Numbered from the stretch's first letter, positions 15,160 to 25,250 are shown. The stretch: DNA of 38,798 bases from Vicingaceae bacterium (GCA_028336925.1 JAOKVV010000003.1:85818-124615); one strand, 5' to 3'. The notes: generated by a model not told the origin, from the sequence alone. Numbers and translations are program-made.

Positions 15160-17838
15160 TTACCTAAAAAGGCTAATGGTTCCTTTATACAGATAACGTT
15201 CCCCCGTAAAATCTACTACTTCAGCAATATAAAAATAAGTGCCCGAATCGGCTTTATATCCATCTACGCGTCCGTCCCATCCTATCCCAACTGTTTCTGA
15301 ACGAAATTTCTCGTTTCCCCAACGGTCTAAAATAGTGATTTTATAATCTAAAACACCACAGGTAGTTGGTCGAAGTTGGTCATTTATACCATCACCATTG
15401 GGCGTAAATACATTAGGCATTATGAACTGATAAAAGTCGGTTATCTCGATGGTTTTAATTGTCGTATCGCTACAGAAGAATTCATTTTCTACTATTTGCA
15501 TTACATCAAAAAAACCAACATGTCTATATTCATAATAAACTAGACTATCGGAGGAACTACCTCCATCACCTAAGAATAAATTACGACTAGTCCAGTTTGA
15601 TGAAGTATCTGTAAAAGTGATAAAAGGTGTTTTGATTGATGCAGTTTCATTTGAGAAATAAAATCCACTATTCGGTTTTGGAAACACCTGAATTGCTGAG
15701 TCTACGGCCTTAAATAAAGTATCAATACACTTCTCTGAGGTTCTTATTTGTAAAAACACATTGTATAAACCAGCAGTATCGTATCTCACAATGGGATTTT
15801 GAACATTGGAGCTATCGCCATTTCCAAAAAACCATAAATAGTCAATTGTGGATTCTGCTGTGGACAAGTCAATAAATTGTATTGGCTCAGGATAACAAAC
15901 AGTATCATCTGAAAATGTAAAATCTATGGTTGGATTAGCAAATACCTCAGCAATTTGAGTTAAGGTATCTCTGCACCCATTTTGATCAACGATTAGCTGT
16001 ACAGAAAAAGCACCTGTAGTATCATAAACCACAACTTCCGACTGATTAGTAGACTGCTTCACAGAACCATTTGGGCCAAACTGCCAATCAAACGCTACGG
16101 AGGAATTGAAGTTTCCTGTAGCTACATAATTGAACTCATTCCCGTTAAAGCATTGCGGCCCACCAGTAATAAAAAACGCATCCGCTTTTTGCGATACAGT
16201 AATTGAATCAATAGCTACCTTAAAAGAGGTGTCAATACATCTATCTTGTTGATCAACACGCAAAGTAACTAAATAGGACCCCGACTGATTATATAACTTT
16301 TGTGGATTTCTTTGCGTTGATGAAGTACCATCTCCAAAATCCCAAAAATATCCGATTATGTTGGCATCGGTAATCGAAGAATCTTGAAACTGAACATTTA
16401 CAGGTAAGCAATTATCCGTTATTGAATAATTAAAGTTTGCAATTGGCCCTTGACCAATCTCAACAGTTTTAATAAGGGTATCTACACACTCTCCCTGTCG
16501 TGTAACCAATTGAATTGGGAATATTCCAGAAGAAGGAAATGAAACATTACTAACAGACTGATTAGATGAAGTATTAATTGAAGCTAAGGCCCCGAAATCC
16601 CAACTAAAGGTTGCAAAAGGCTCAAATGTTCCTGTAGCATTGACCGACAAGCTATTGGTATCTAAACATTGAAACGAAGGAATGGTAAAATCAGGTGCTA
16701 ATTCACCAAAAACATTAAAAACAACTGTTGAAGTATCGTCGCATGGACCTCCTGGACCTGCGATTAAAGTAATGGCATAAACTCCAGTGTCAGGGTAAGT
16801 AAAGATTGCAGATCTTTGTCTAGAGGTGTCGCTCAAGATACCATTTACTCCAAAATCCCAGAAAAATTGAGTTGTCCCAGTACTAAAATTACTGAAGTTT
16901 ACCGTTAATCCATCACAGGAAGCAGACTGATCTTGAGCTGCAGAAACAATTAAAGGATCGCAAGAAGCTGTGTTAATAGTAAAATCTCGCTTAACAGTGC
17001 TCAATGGAATACCATTCCTATATTCAGTAACACATACGCCTACAACATAATTACCAACTTGAGTGGGAGTTCCAGTAATAATTCCCGTAATAGGATCAAT
17101 TGTTAAGGCAGGATTGGCAGGTAACGGAAATGTCCCCATAAATCCTTGATTATAATTTACTACTTGATATGGAGGTGGAAGAGCTATAGCACCAGGATTA
17201 CCATTGGAAGGAACTTGAAATGGAGCACAAAAAAAATAAGCAAGAGAATCTCCATCAGGATCAATAGCAGAATGGTCAAATACAAATGGCCGGTTAGCGC
17301 AAATACCAACAGGTGGAAAGTCAGTTATTACAGGCGAAGAATTACATGCCGTAGTTGATGGAGGAATTTCAGTGGTAATAATAATACCCTGATCAGCAGG
17401 CAATAAAAGGTTATCAATTATTGGAGATCTACAACACCTCGCATAACTTAAAGTGTAACCTGCAACAGAGTTTCGTAACCTTATGGTGGTTGTATACACC
17501 CCATTTTCAACACAAACATTAGGAATTGTAACTAAACAAGGGTCATTAATCACAATAGGGATAGTGTCGCGAGACCCCAAAAACATATCAATTTGATTTA
17601 ATACCAATACATTATTTTCATAAACTGCCAACCTTAGCGGATTATCAAAATCAGATCTGTTTGCTCCTATTGGAAATTCACAATCGCGATAAACCTTGAC
17701 CGTCACCTCATAGTCAATAGAGTCTATACCTGCAGGACCTAAGCATCTGTAATAAATTTCACCACCTATTATATGCCCCCCAATTGCATTGAAGTATGCT
17801 ATGAAAAGCAAAAAGAATAAACTAATGATTTGTTTCAT
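15160..17838 (-). CDS. Secreted PKD-repeat protein with T9SS type B C-terminal domain
   Basis: An 892-residue surface protein. A signal peptide (to about residue 20) leads to a Cytophagales-type N-terminal domain beginning GGHIIGGEIYYRCLG with VYRDCEF. A He-PIG-like segment (DPITGIITGTPTQVGNYVV) comes near residue 260. I count six PKD-like domains from about residue 295 to 800, marked by the WDFG positions (FFWDFGVNG, FSWDFGALA, FWDFGDGTS, FDWQFGPNG, WFFGNGDSS, FLGDGGSS). The last about 85 residues (MPNVFTPNGDGINDQL, ILDRWGNEKF, WDGR, SGTYFYIAEV, KGTISLFR) form the gliding-motility-associated C-terminal domain, which directs export through T9SS type B. Role in adhesion or gliding is inferred; it is far shorter than SprB. 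Only a one-mismatch -7 box (CACATTTG on the minus strand, 17840-17847) is seen before the ATG. Confidence 0.92.
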   Translation of the reverse strand: MKQIISLFFLLFIAYFNAIGGHIIGGEIYYRCLGPAGIDSIDYEVTVKVYRDCEFPIGANRSDFDNPLRLAVYENNVLVLNQIDMFLGSRDTIPIVINDPCLVTIPNVCVENGVYTTTIRLRNSVAGYTLSYARCCRSPIIDNLLLPADQGIIITTEIPPSTTACNSSPVITDFPPVGICANRPFVFDHSAIDPDGDSLAYFFCAPFQVPSNGNPGAIALPPPYQVVNYNQGFMGTFPLPANPALTIDPITGIITGTPTQVGNYVVGVCVTEYRNGIPLSTVKRDFTINTASCDPLIVSAAQDQSASCDGLTVNFSNFSTGTTQFFWDFGVNGILSDTSRQRSAIFTYPDTGVYAITLIAGPGGPCDDTSTVVFNVFGELAPDFTIPSFQCLDTNSLSVNATGTFEPFATFSWDFGALASINTSSNQSVSNVSFPSSGIFPIQLVTRQGECVDTLIKTVEIGQGPIANFNYSITDNCLPVNVQFQDSSITDANIIGYFWDFGDGTSSTQRNPQKLYNQSGSYLVTLRVDQQDRCIDTSFKVAIDSITVSQKADAFFITGGPQCFNGNEFNYVATGNFNSSVAFDWQFGPNGSVKQSTNQSEVVVYDTTGAFSVQLIVDQNGCRDTLTQIAEVFANPTIDFTFSDDTVCYPEPIQFIDLSTAESTIDYLWFFGNGDSSNVQNPIVRYDTAGLYNVFLQIRTSEKCIDTLFKAVDSAIQVFPKPNSGFYFSNETASIKTPFITFTDTSSNWTSRNLFLGDGGSSSDSLVYYEYRHVGFFDVMQIVENEFFCSDTTIKTIEITDFYQFIMPNVFTPNGDGINDQLRPTTCGVLDYKITILDRWGNEKFRSETVGIGWDGRVDGYKADSGTYFYIAEVVDFTGERYLYKGTISLFR

Positions 17839-17909
17839 ACAAATGTGTTTTCAGCGGTTAAAGTTAATTAATTATGCCGATTGAATAGCAGTAAGTAATT
17901 GTGGATACT

Positions 17910-17917
17910 TAACTTTG
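17910..17917 (+). promoter_or_regulatory. -7 promoter box of the YyaL-like gene
   Basis: TAACTTTG matches TAnnTTTG exactly, 31 nt before the ATG at 17949, in the 110-nt gap shared with the divergent PKD-protein gene. Confidence 0.55.
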
Positions 17918-17948
17918 ATGCAGATAACGATCAATTATTCCCATCAAA

Positions 17949-19985
17949 ATGAGCAGCTCACCAAAATTTACGAATGATTTAATCCACGAAAGTAGTCCAT
18001 ACTTACTGCAACATGCCTATAATCCTGTCAATTGGCAACCGTGGAACAAATCAGTCTTACAACAAGCTATTGAGGAAAACAAACCCATTATTGTTAGTAT
18101 TGGTTACTCAGCTTGCCACTGGTGTCACGTTATGGAACATGAATCATTTGAAGATGAATCAGTAGCAAAAATAATGAATGAACATTTCATCTGCATTAAA
18201 ATAGATCGGGAAGAACGACCTGACATCGACCAAGTATACATGAGTGCTGTTCAACTGATGACCGGTCAAGGAGGGTGGCCACTGAATTGCATTACAATGC
18301 CTGACGGACGACCCTTTTATGGCGGCACTTACTTTAAGAAAGATCAATGGAAAAATGTATTACTTCAATTGGTAGCACTTTATAAAGATGATCATCATAA
18401 AGTGATAGAATATGCAGAACGACTAACTGAAGGCGTTCACAGCTCAGAAATAATTGAAAAAGTAACGATTGACCAACCTTTTACTATAGATCAGCTAAAA
18501 AAAACCATTGAAAACTGGTCTGATAGTTTTGACCCTACATACGGTGGACCCAACAGAGCACCTAAATTTATGATGCCAAACACGTTGGAATTTCTACTTT
18601 ATGCTAATTACTTTAGGCCTAACCCTATCGTTAAAGATCATTTAGAATTAACATTAAAAAAAATGGCCTTTGGTGGTATCTATGATCAAGTAGGTGGAGG
18701 ATTTTCGCGCTACTCAGTGGATCAAACTTGGAAGGTTCCCCATTTTGAAAAAATGCTTTATGACAATGCACAACTAATTAGTCTATACTCGAAAGCATAC
18801 CAAGTAGATAATAATAATTTATATAAACGCATTGCTCTAGAAACCATAGGATTTGTTTGTAGAGAATTAATGCATAACGATGGCTTCTTTTACTCAGCTC
18901 TTGATGCAGATAGTGAAGGCATTGAAGGAAAGTTTTATGTTTGGACCAAGGAGAAACTGCAACAACTTTTCCCTGAGGATTTCAACTTCATTTCGAAATA
19001 CTACCACATTGATTCTTATGGATATTGGGAGCACGAGAATTACATTCTGATGCGAAATAAATCAGAAAAAGAAATAGCTAAACACTTTGCAATTTCAGAA
19101 GAAGAAGTACAGCAGAAAGCTATTAATATCAACCAATCTTTACTAAAGCATCGCGAAAAAAAAGTTAGGCCTGGATTAGATGATAAAATGCTCACTTCTT
19201 GGAATGGTTTAATGATTAAAGCATTACTGGATGCGTACGATGCTTTTGGTGATCAAGAGTACCTCACTTTAGCACTTAGAGCGGCAAATTTCATTGAACA
19301 AACCCTGTTTGTAGATGATCAAAAACTATTTCATAGCTACAAAAATGGAAAAGTAGCCATAGCCGGATTTTTAGAAGATTACGCCTGTATTTCAGAAGCG
19401 TTCACCTATCTTTTTGAAGTTTCCACAGACCCTAAATGGCTAGAAATAAGTCTAAAACTTGTCAACTACACACGCACCAATTTTTATGACGAGTCTTCTG
19501 GGATGTTCTTTTTTACCGATAAAGATGATGATCCGTTAATAACTCGAAAAATGGAAGTAATGGATAATGTCATCCCTTCAAGTAATTCAATTCTTGCAAA
19601 TACACTATTCAAACTTGGCAAAATAACCAACGAAGAGTTTTATATAGAAACTGCTCAACAAATGCTCTTAAATGTTAGCAGCCAGTTAACCCAATTTGGT
19701 TCATCTTTTTCCAATTGGGGAATTTTGCTTATTCATCAGCTCATCAATTATTACGAAGTTGCCATAATTGGCAAAAATTATAACTTGATTAAATCAGAAT
19801 TAAGAAAATCATATTTACCCCACTGTGTTATTGTCGGCGGAGAAAAGGCTAATAATGATTTAACTTTATTAAAAGATCGATACAAGCCTAGCAAAACACT
19901 TATCTATGTATGCACAAACCATACTTGTAATCAACCTTATGAGAAAATTGAGGACGTTATAACTCAACTACAGCGCATAAGATGA
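17949..19985 (+). CDS. YyaL/DUF255 family protein (thioredoxin fold plus alpha/alpha barrel)
   Basis: 678 residues, cytoplasmic, close to the family's usual 680-700. The N-terminal 165 residues are a DsbH-like thioredoxin domain with [15 protein letters not shown], the redox motif CHWC (Cys56 and Cys59) in [18 protein letters not shown], and [21 protein letters not shown] and PFYGGTYF. The rest is a six-hairpin glycosidase-like barrel ([60 protein letters not shown]). It is the bacterial relative of mammalian SPATA20. The substrate is unknown, although every hallmark is intact. Its stop overlaps the next gene's start (ATGA), indicating coupled translation. Confidence 0.93.
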   Translation: MSSSPKFTNDLIHESSPYLLQHAYNPVNWQPWNKSVLQQAIEENKPIIVSIGYSACHWCHVMEHESFEDESVAKIMNEHFICIKIDREERPDIDQVYMSAVQLMTGQGGWPLNCITMPDGRPFYGGTYFKKDQWKNVLLQLVALYKDDHHKVIEYAERLTEGVHSSEIIEKVTIDQPFTIDQLKKTIENWSDSFDPTYGGPNRAPKFMMPNTLEFLLYANYFRPNPIVKDHLELTLKKMAFGGIYDQVGGGFSRYSVDQTWKVPHFEKMLYDNAQLISLYSKAYQVDNNNLYKRIALETIGFVCRELMHNDGFFYSALDADSEGIEGKFYVWTKEKLQQLFPEDFNFISKYYHIDSYGYWEHENYILMRNKSEKEIAKHFAISEEEVQQKAININQSLLKHREKKVRPGLDDKMLTSWNGLMIKALLDAYDAFGDQEYLTLALRAANFIEQTLFVDDQKLFHSYKNGKVAIAGFLEDYACISEAFTYLFEVSTDPKWLEISLKLVNYTRTNFYDESSGMFFFTDKDDDPLITRKMEVMDNVIPSSNSILANTLFKLGKITNEEFYIETAQQMLLNVSSQLTQFGSSFSNWGILLIHQLINYYEVAIIGKNYNLIKSELRKSYLPHCVIVGGEKANNDLTLLKDRYKPSKTLIYVCTNHTCNQPYEKIEDVITQLQRIR

Positions 19986-20845
19986 TTAAACTTAATTTGT
20001 TTATACCAATTACAATTCTGCCACTAATTGTTAGTGCTCAACTAATTAATGTTACGGGAACACCCTTTAATAATATTTCAGATTTTAACCCTAACTACAT
20101 AAAAGATAAAAATATAAAGAGTGTATCCATGCAGTATGCTAGTAAGCGAGATGGAGACTTAATTATTGATCATAAAATTGAACGTATTTATTATTTCAAT
20201 CGAGAGGGAGAGCCTAATCAAGAAATTTACCTAGAAAAAAGAGGAGAATCTGTAGATAGTTTAATAAGTCTTTTTGAATTCGACAAACATTTTAAACTAA
20301 CGAATCAAATTGATCGGTACAAGAAGCAGGAAAATCACCACACAATTTATTACAATAGTAACGGAAGAGTTAAGCAAGAAATTTTAGTTGAAAAGACAAA
20401 TAAACTTTCTGATACTATTATGGTTAAAACCTACACAGAACCATATAGTGACAAACATTTCGCCAAGCGGTTTATCCTAAATACTGAAAACAGACCATTT
20501 ATCGAACAGCGATTTTATTATGATTCAAAAAGACGGCTAATCAATTTAGAAGAGGACTTATTTATTACCTCAAAGAGAAGAAACAAAAAATGGCATTACG
20601 ACAATGATCTACTAATAGGAATTAGCTATTTAGATGAAATCAACAATAAAACAAAAGGAAAATACCGCTTTGAATACCAGAATAATCTGCAAGAATTTAT
20701 ATACCAGTACGAAAAAGAAGAACTAATAAAAAAAACTGCTTTTGTTTACTCAGTCGATGAGCCAACACTGCTAGAAGCCCTAGTTATAAGGTATCCAAAA
20801 ATGGAGAAAATAGAAATAATCACCCTTAAATACCATTACTTTTAA
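19982..20845 (+). CDS. Secreted protein of unknown function
   Basis: 287 residues with a signal peptide ([19 protein letters not shown], cleavage before QLINV). The mature part is strongly charged and full of short beta-type repeats with a Y-x-x-x-G/R rhythm ([65 protein letters not shown]). These resemble the degenerate YD-like repeats of other secreted Bacteroidetes proteins. It starts inside the stop of the YyaL-like gene (ATGA overlap), so its expression is tied to that gene. No named family is recognised, and I see no catalytic motif. The 105 bases after it hold no clear terminator. Confidence 0.75.
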   Translation: MIKLNLFIPITILPLIVSAQLINVTGTPFNNISDFNPNYIKDKNIKSVSMQYASKRDGDLIIDHKIERIYYFNREGEPNQEIYLEKRGESVDSLISLFEFDKHFKLTNQIDRYKKQENHHTIYYNSNGRVKQEILVEKTNKLSDTIMVKTYTEPYSDKHFAKRFILNTENRPFIEQRFYYDSKRRLINLEEDLFITSKRRNKKWHYDNDLLIGISYLDEINNKTKGKYRFEYQNNLQEFIYQYEKEELIKKTAFVYSVDEPTLLEALVIRYPKMEKIEIITLKYHYF

Positions 20846-20950
20846 TTAACATTCAAGTTTTTCCAGTGTATTTGTATTCATTGTGAGACTCTAGCTCATT
20901 AGTAACCTAAACTAAAATCTATTTGCCTTACAATAATGTTATTATCGCCA

Positions 20951-21637
20951 TTAGAGCAATTTCTTTGGTGTTGTAGCGATGAAATCTTTTAAATAAAAAG
21001 GTTCAAAATACGCCACATCTTCAAATTGGTTTGCTTGATACCTAGCAAAAGCTAATAATCCAAGAGCATGTGCCGATGGAAATAATTGTGGCAAATAGGT
21101 GAAATTCTTCTTTGCCGACAGCTCCTTTTGGCATTTCTCAGCACCATCACCAAAATAATAAACCTGCTGAACATTTAAGTCAAGAAAGCTATTTTCATCT
21201 ATTATCTCAGCTGCAGTGTCCCTAACACAAGCCAAATCAACATCAAAAGCTGCGCAAAACACCTCCATACGTCTTGCATCAATCATTGGAAGATAAATAG
21301 ACTCTTTGGCATCATGGCTTTGTTTAGCAGTTAAACTCATCGACTTTAAAGTTTCTACAGCAATTAAAGGGATGTCTAAAGCATAACACAAGCCTTTTGC
21401 TGACGAAACTCCAATTCTAAGACCGGTGTAAGAACCTGGCCCTTTACTTATGGCAACAGCATCAAGATCGGTTAAACATTTGTTTACCTCAGAAAGAGTC
21501 TCTTGTATGAAAAGAGTTAAATTTTCTGAGTGCGAATAGTCTGCATTAATCTCCTTTATAGCGAGCAGCTCTCCATCTTGGTGAAGGGCAACAGAGCAAA
21601 CTTTTGTAGCTGTTTCTAACGATAGTATAAGTGCCAT
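20951..21637 (-). CDS. tsaB: tRNA threonylcarbamoyladenosine protein TsaB
   Basis: Partner of TsaD in the TsaBDE complex that puts the threonylcarbamoyl group on A37 of ANN-decoding tRNAs. The ASKHA-fold N terminus MALILSLETATKVCSVAL, then DYSHSENL and the hallmark SKGPGSYTGLRIGVSSAKGL, identify it. I start it at 21637 (228 residues). An in-frame ATG at 21697 would add 20 residues with no family counterpart and would run into the end of the upstream gene. The chosen ATG lies 1 nt after the stop of the periplasmic adaptor gene, so it is the last gene of the efflux operon. The enzyme is generally essential, so its linkage to efflux genes is notable. Confidence 0.93.
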   Translation of the reverse strand: MALILSLETATKVCSVALHQDGELLAIKEINADYSHSENLTLFIQETLSEVNKCLTDLDAVAISKGPGSYTGLRIGVSSAKGLCYALDIPLIAVETLKSMSLTAKQSHDAKESIYLPMIDARRMEVFCAAFDVDLACVRDTAAEIIDENSFLDLNVQQVYYFGDGAEKCQKELSAKKNFTYLPQLFPSAHALGLLAFARYQANQFEDVAYFEPFYLKDFIATTPKKLL

Positions 21638-21638
21638 T

Positions 21639-22940
21639 TTACTCTTCTTCTCGTTCAAATAATAACTCCTTACTAACTTTTCGGACTTCTTTACCATCTT
21701 TAAGTAGTTTAGAAACTGCCGTGTAAGGCCCAGTAATCACTTCAAAAGTAGAGTCTAACTCAGTTTCTATCTGAATATACTTGGTATCTTGTATGCCGGT
21801 TTTCACTTGCTTTAAAACAGACTTACCCTCCTCTAAGACAAATACACACTCTACTATATTCTCATCATCCCCTGTCAGATCGCTATCACTTGAATCAACT
21901 CTTGTGGTAACTGCCTGTATAGGCAAAGAGAGTACAGCATCCATTCGTTTGGTTTGTATATCAACATTTGCCGACATACCAGGCCTAAATGGAGAACCTG
22001 TAGAGTCTGAAGAATCTATTAAATCTGTATAACTACTTCTAAGTATTCTGATTTTCACATCAAAATTAGTTACTTGATCTATACTCGCACCCGTTGTATT
22101 TGCAGAATTTGCGATTTCAGTTACTACTCCTCTGAATTTACGCTCTAAATAAGCATCCACCTCAATCAATACCGTATCATTCTTACTTACTCTCACGATA
22201 TCATTTTCATTAACATCCACATCTACCTCCATAGTAGATAGATCTGCTACAGTCAAGATTTCTGTCCCAGCCATTTGAGCGGTTCCAACTACTCTCTCCC
22301 CTTTTTCTTTGCTCAAATTAATAATGGTGCCATCCATTGGCGCATAAATGGATGTACGTCCTAAATTTTCTCGCGCTTCTTTTAAGCTGGCTTCAGCACT
22401 TTTTATGTTATATAAAGCAGCCTGCATACTTTGCTGAGCAGCTGTAACCTCAGCTTTTGCTACCTGAAAACTAGAAGTAGCATTATCAAATTCAGCATCT
22501 GAAATCACTTTATCTTTAAAAAGCTTCTCATTTCGCTCAAAACCCGCTTTAGCATTTACGAACTGAGCGTTACTTTGAGCCAGTCTTGCTTGTGAATTTG
22601 CGTGATTTGCTTTAGCTGTATTTACAGCAGCTTCTGCTCTTCCTAAAGCAGACTCCACCAAATCCGGATTAATCTTTAACAACAGCTCTCCTTGCTTTAC
22701 AAAGTCTCCCTCTTTAACTGCCATTTCAATTATTTCACCTGATACATCGGAACTAATAATCACCTCAACCTCGGGTTGAATCTTACCACTTGCACTAACT
22801 GTTTCTATTATTGTCCTTAACTCGGGCTGCTCCGCCGTTACTTTAATGGCATGATTTGACCCTCTTTTTGTAATAATTGCTATAATCAACAACAATACTA
22901 CTGCGGACACCAATATCCAAACTACTTTCTTTGATTTCAT
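21639..22940 (-). CDS. Periplasmic adaptor of an efflux system (HlyD/MacA-like)
   Basis: 433 residues: one N-terminal membrane helix (about 8-24), then the membrane-fusion-protein plan. A lipoyl half-motif comes first (SASGKIQPEVEVIISSDVSG... EGDFVKQGELLLKINP). Next is a long coiled-coil hairpin with alanine-rich heptads (about residues 95-195), then the second lipoyl half (IYAPMDGTIINLSKEKGERV), then a beta-barrel (TMEVDVDVNENDIVRV) and a membrane-proximal domain. The pattern is nearest to adaptors for MacB-type ABC exporters, but neither a MacB nor an RND gene is present here. The gap to the TolC gene is 4 nt. The pump partner must be encoded elsewhere. Confidence 0.9.
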   Translation of the reverse strand: MKSKKVVWILVSAVVLLLIIAIITKRGSNHAIKVTAEQPELRTIIETVSASGKIQPEVEVIISSDVSGEIIEMAVKEGDFVKQGELLLKINPDLVESALGRAEAAVNTAKANHANSQARLAQSNAQFVNAKAGFERNEKLFKDKVISDAEFDNATSSFQVAKAEVTAAQQSMQAALYNIKSAEASLKEARENLGRTSIYAPMDGTIINLSKEKGERVVGTAQMAGTEILTVADLSTMEVDVDVNENDIVRVSKNDTVLIEVDAYLERKFRGVVTEIANSANTTGASIDQVTNFDVKIRILRSSYTDLIDSSDSTGSPFRPGMSANVDIQTKRMDAVLSLPIQAVTTRVDSSDSDLTGDDENIVECVFVLEEGKSVLKQVKTGIQDTKYIQIETELDSTFEVITGPYTAVSKLLKDGKEVRKVSKELLFEREEE

Positions 22941-22944
22941 GCTT

Positions 22945-24387
22945 TTAATAATTTAAACTAAGTTGCTTTCCTTGATAAAACTCCAATACTTTTGTTTTAA
23001 AGATAAACTCATATTTAGCTTGTAACAAACTAGATTCTGCTTGTATTAGCCTATTTTTCTCGTTGCTAAAATCAAACGAATTTAATAGACCGACATTAAA
23101 TCGCTGTTCGGTATACTTAAATGATTCTTTTAAAGCTTTAACTGAAGCATTTGCTGATTCGTATTTCTTTAAAGCAGCTGTTGCATCTAAATAGGCCGAC
23201 TCTATTTGCTGTCTTAATTGTTGCTTTGCTTCCAATAAAGAATTCTCTGCTTGATCTAGTTGAATTTTTGTGCGTGATACGTTAGTTCGTGATGACATTC
23301 CATTAAAAATAGGTATGCTTAAATTCATACCTACTGATCGGTTAATGTTATCATCCAATTGATCGTTGAAGGACTTATCTTCAAGGATAGGGTTAGAAAC
23401 AGGAGAAACAATGATATCACTTGTACCTTGAACGATGCCACCGGTTGGCTGAAGCACGGATGGCTGAAAACCAACAACTTCTTGAGCAGCACCAGAATAT
23501 CCCGTTCCAAAAGATCCCGAAACAGTCAATCGAGGTGAATACCCTCCCCTAGCTCTTTTTAGTTCTTGCTCAGCTTGCAGAAGTCTTAATTCTGAACCTT
23601 TTATTTCAGGCATAATAGCCAACGAATTCTGATAAATTGCTCCCGGAGTAGTCGCTACTTGTTGTTGCTCAATATTATCTAATTGAGGCTCGACCACCTG
23701 AAAGTCATCAGACTCTTCAAGCAAAAGTAATTGCTTTAAGTTGAGTAACGATAAATTCAATTGATTCTCAGCATTAACCATATTTAACTCTTCTTGGGCA
23801 TATTGGGCCTCAATATCAAACTGGGCTCCCTGTGGCTGGCTTCCAACAGCAACTAACTTCATAATTCGTTCTTTTTGAACTTGTGTTACACCCAACTGAC
23901 TCTCCGCATTTCGAAGCAATTCTATGTTAAACAGAGTTTGTAGGTAAGAGTTGGCAACATTTAACGAGATATCGTTTTTCATCTTGTCCAAATCAGCCAA
24001 TGAAGCTTCAAAGCCAGCCTTATTTGCACGAATAGTATTGATGGTTTGAAACCCATTAAATACATTAAGTGTGGCATTTATTCCAAAACTATTTGACCGA
24101 ACAGTTTCTGTAGCAAATCGGTTAGTAAAGGGGTCAATTGTTTGACCAAAGTTATAGGTATTACTGGCACTTGCGTTAACAGATGGCAATATCGTGTATT
24201 TCGATTGCTTTAAATTCTCTGCCGATATTTCTAGATTTAATTCTGATCTCTTGACAGAAAGATTCTTTTCTACTGCATAATTTATGCAATCTTCGAGGCT
24301 CCATTGTTTCTGTGCTTTTGAGGTGAAAGAAAATGCTACAAAAGCGATTGTCATTAGCACATTTGGTACGTTATTTTTTTGTTTCAT
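22945..24387 (-). CDS. TolC-family outer-membrane efflux protein
   Basis: About 480 residues forming the outer-membrane channel/periplasmic tunnel of a tripartite exporter. The signal peptide starts at MKQKNNVPNVL and ends near SKAQ. I take the ATG at 24387 because the longer frame to 24465 adds 26 unrelated residues and passes the -7 box. The mature start QWSLEDCINYAVEKNLSVKRSELNLEIS is the classic TolC opening helix, and the second repeat begins near RSVGMNLSIPIFNGM. Two long coiled-coil stretches (AEQELKRARGGYSPRLTV; QLRQQIESAYLDATAALKKY) and the GLLNSFDFSNEKNRLIQAES region confirm the outer-membrane efflux fold. It is first in the operon with the adaptor and tsaB. Confidence 0.92.
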   Translation of the reverse strand: MKQKNNVPNVLMTIAFVAFSFTSKAQKQWSLEDCINYAVEKNLSVKRSELNLEISAENLKQSKYTILPSVNASASNTYNFGQTIDPFTNRFATETVRSNSFGINATLNVFNGFQTINTIRANKAGFEASLADLDKMKNDISLNVANSYLQTLFNIELLRNAESQLGVTQVQKERIMKLVAVGSQPQGAQFDIEAQYAQEELNMVNAENQLNLSLLNLKQLLLLEESDDFQVVEPQLDNIEQQQVATTPGAIYQNSLAIMPEIKGSELRLLQAEQELKRARGGYSPRLTVSGSFGTGYSGAAQEVVGFQPSVLQPTGGIVQGTSDIIVSPVSNPILEDKSFNDQLDDNINRSVGMNLSIPIFNGMSSRTNVSRTKIQLDQAENSLLEAKQQLRQQIESAYLDATAALKKYESANASVKALKESFKYTEQRFNVGLLNSFDFSNEKNRLIQAESSLLQAKYEFIFKTKVLEFYQGKQLSLNY

Positions 24388-24408
24388 CAGTTCGTGGTTA
24401 ATGTATTC

Positions 24409-24416
24409 CAAATATA
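24409..24416 (-). promoter_or_regulatory. -7 promoter box of the TolC-adaptor-tsaB operon
   Basis: On the minus strand TATATTTG, exact TAnnTTTG, ending 21 nt before the chosen TolC ATG. It supports the shorter start, since the longer frame would cross it. Confidence 0.6.
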
Positions 24417-24505
24417 AAAGTAATCCAAAATCAGGATAAAAAAACGAGACTTTTATAGTCGGCAAATCGAGAAATTAAATGGTAATGAGAGCAGTTAAAC
24501 GATTC

Positions 24506-25213
24506 TTAACGAAACCTTCTTTCAACTAATAACATTAAAGAACCAACCAATTCATTCCCATCATCCCAATTGTGAATTTTCGCAAGATCATCATTAATAT
24601 AAGCCTTTGCATCACTAAAACTAGGTTTGGAATTTAGCACCTTTAAAGCCTCTCGAAACAAGTCCATATTCCCGCCAAACAACTCATTAGAATAAAGGTA
24701 TCGTTCATTTAGACCAACAGCCGTAGTTAGATCTGCAATTGGTTGTTTTTGCATTTGATCAGCGACACTACCATCTTCCTTACCCGACAACTTAGTATTT
24801 AAGTCTTGAAAATCTACCTCATACGGCATAATTGAAGGGATTTCAGACTCAATATCTTCTACTATACTTTGAGCATCAACAATATCTTCTGCCTGAACAT
24901 CCTTAGATGAATTTTCTTCTGCTGCTGCCACTTCAGTAACCTCCTGATCTTTCTCTTGGTTGATTTGATCTACAGGGAAATCATCTTTTTCTGCTAATTC
25001 TGGCATTTGCAAAAGTTCCTCTACAGCTGAAAATTCTAACTTAGCTATTTCGTGCTTTAAGATAATTGCCTCTTCATAAAGTTTAGCAATTTTGGAAATT
25101 AGAACACTTAATTCTAAAGCGGGCAAAGTATGACTTACTGTAAGTCGATCTGAGTTCTCTTTAATATTATCTACCAGTGCGGTTAATTCTTTTCGTTTTG
25201 CTTGAATATCCAT
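24506..25213 (-). CDS. Acidic Bacteroidetes protein with conserved C-terminal domain
   Basis: 235 residues from the ATG at 25213; an in-frame start at 25261 lies within the promoter and is rejected. Three parts can be seen. A helical N terminus (about 1-70) contains a heptad-like stretch. An acidic, low-complexity linker (about 75-145) is rich in E, D, S and A. A C-terminal globular domain (about 155-235) contains IADLTTAVGLNERYLYSNEL, FGGN, AKAYINDDLA, NWDD and the end LLVERRFR. From memory, the last part resembles a widely conserved but uncharacterised Bacteroidetes C terminus (LNxxxxFxxELFGG...LVERRF). No signal peptide, so cytoplasmic. Function unknown; it diverges from tdk on a shared palindromic promoter. 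Confidence 0.78.
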   Translation of the reverse strand: MDIQAKRKELTALVDNIKENSDRLTVSHTLPALELSVLISKIAKLYEEAIILKHEIAKLEFSAVEELLQMPELAEKDDFPVDQINQEKDQEVTEVAAAEENSSKDVQAEDIVDAQSIVEDIESEIPSIMPYEVDFQDLNTKLSGKEDGSVADQMQKQPIADLTTAVGLNERYLYSNELFGGNMDLFREALKVLNSKPSFSDAKAYINDDLAKIHNWDDGNELVGSLMLLVERRFR

Positions 25214-25250
25214 AGTTGTTTTTAATTGTAGAGAAATAAAAGTTAAATGA

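Noticed and set aside
21639-21697. A 248-residue TsaB starting at 21697
   Set aside because: The extra 20 residues match nothing in the family and overlap the end of the adaptor gene; the ATG at 21637 gives the typical TsaB start.
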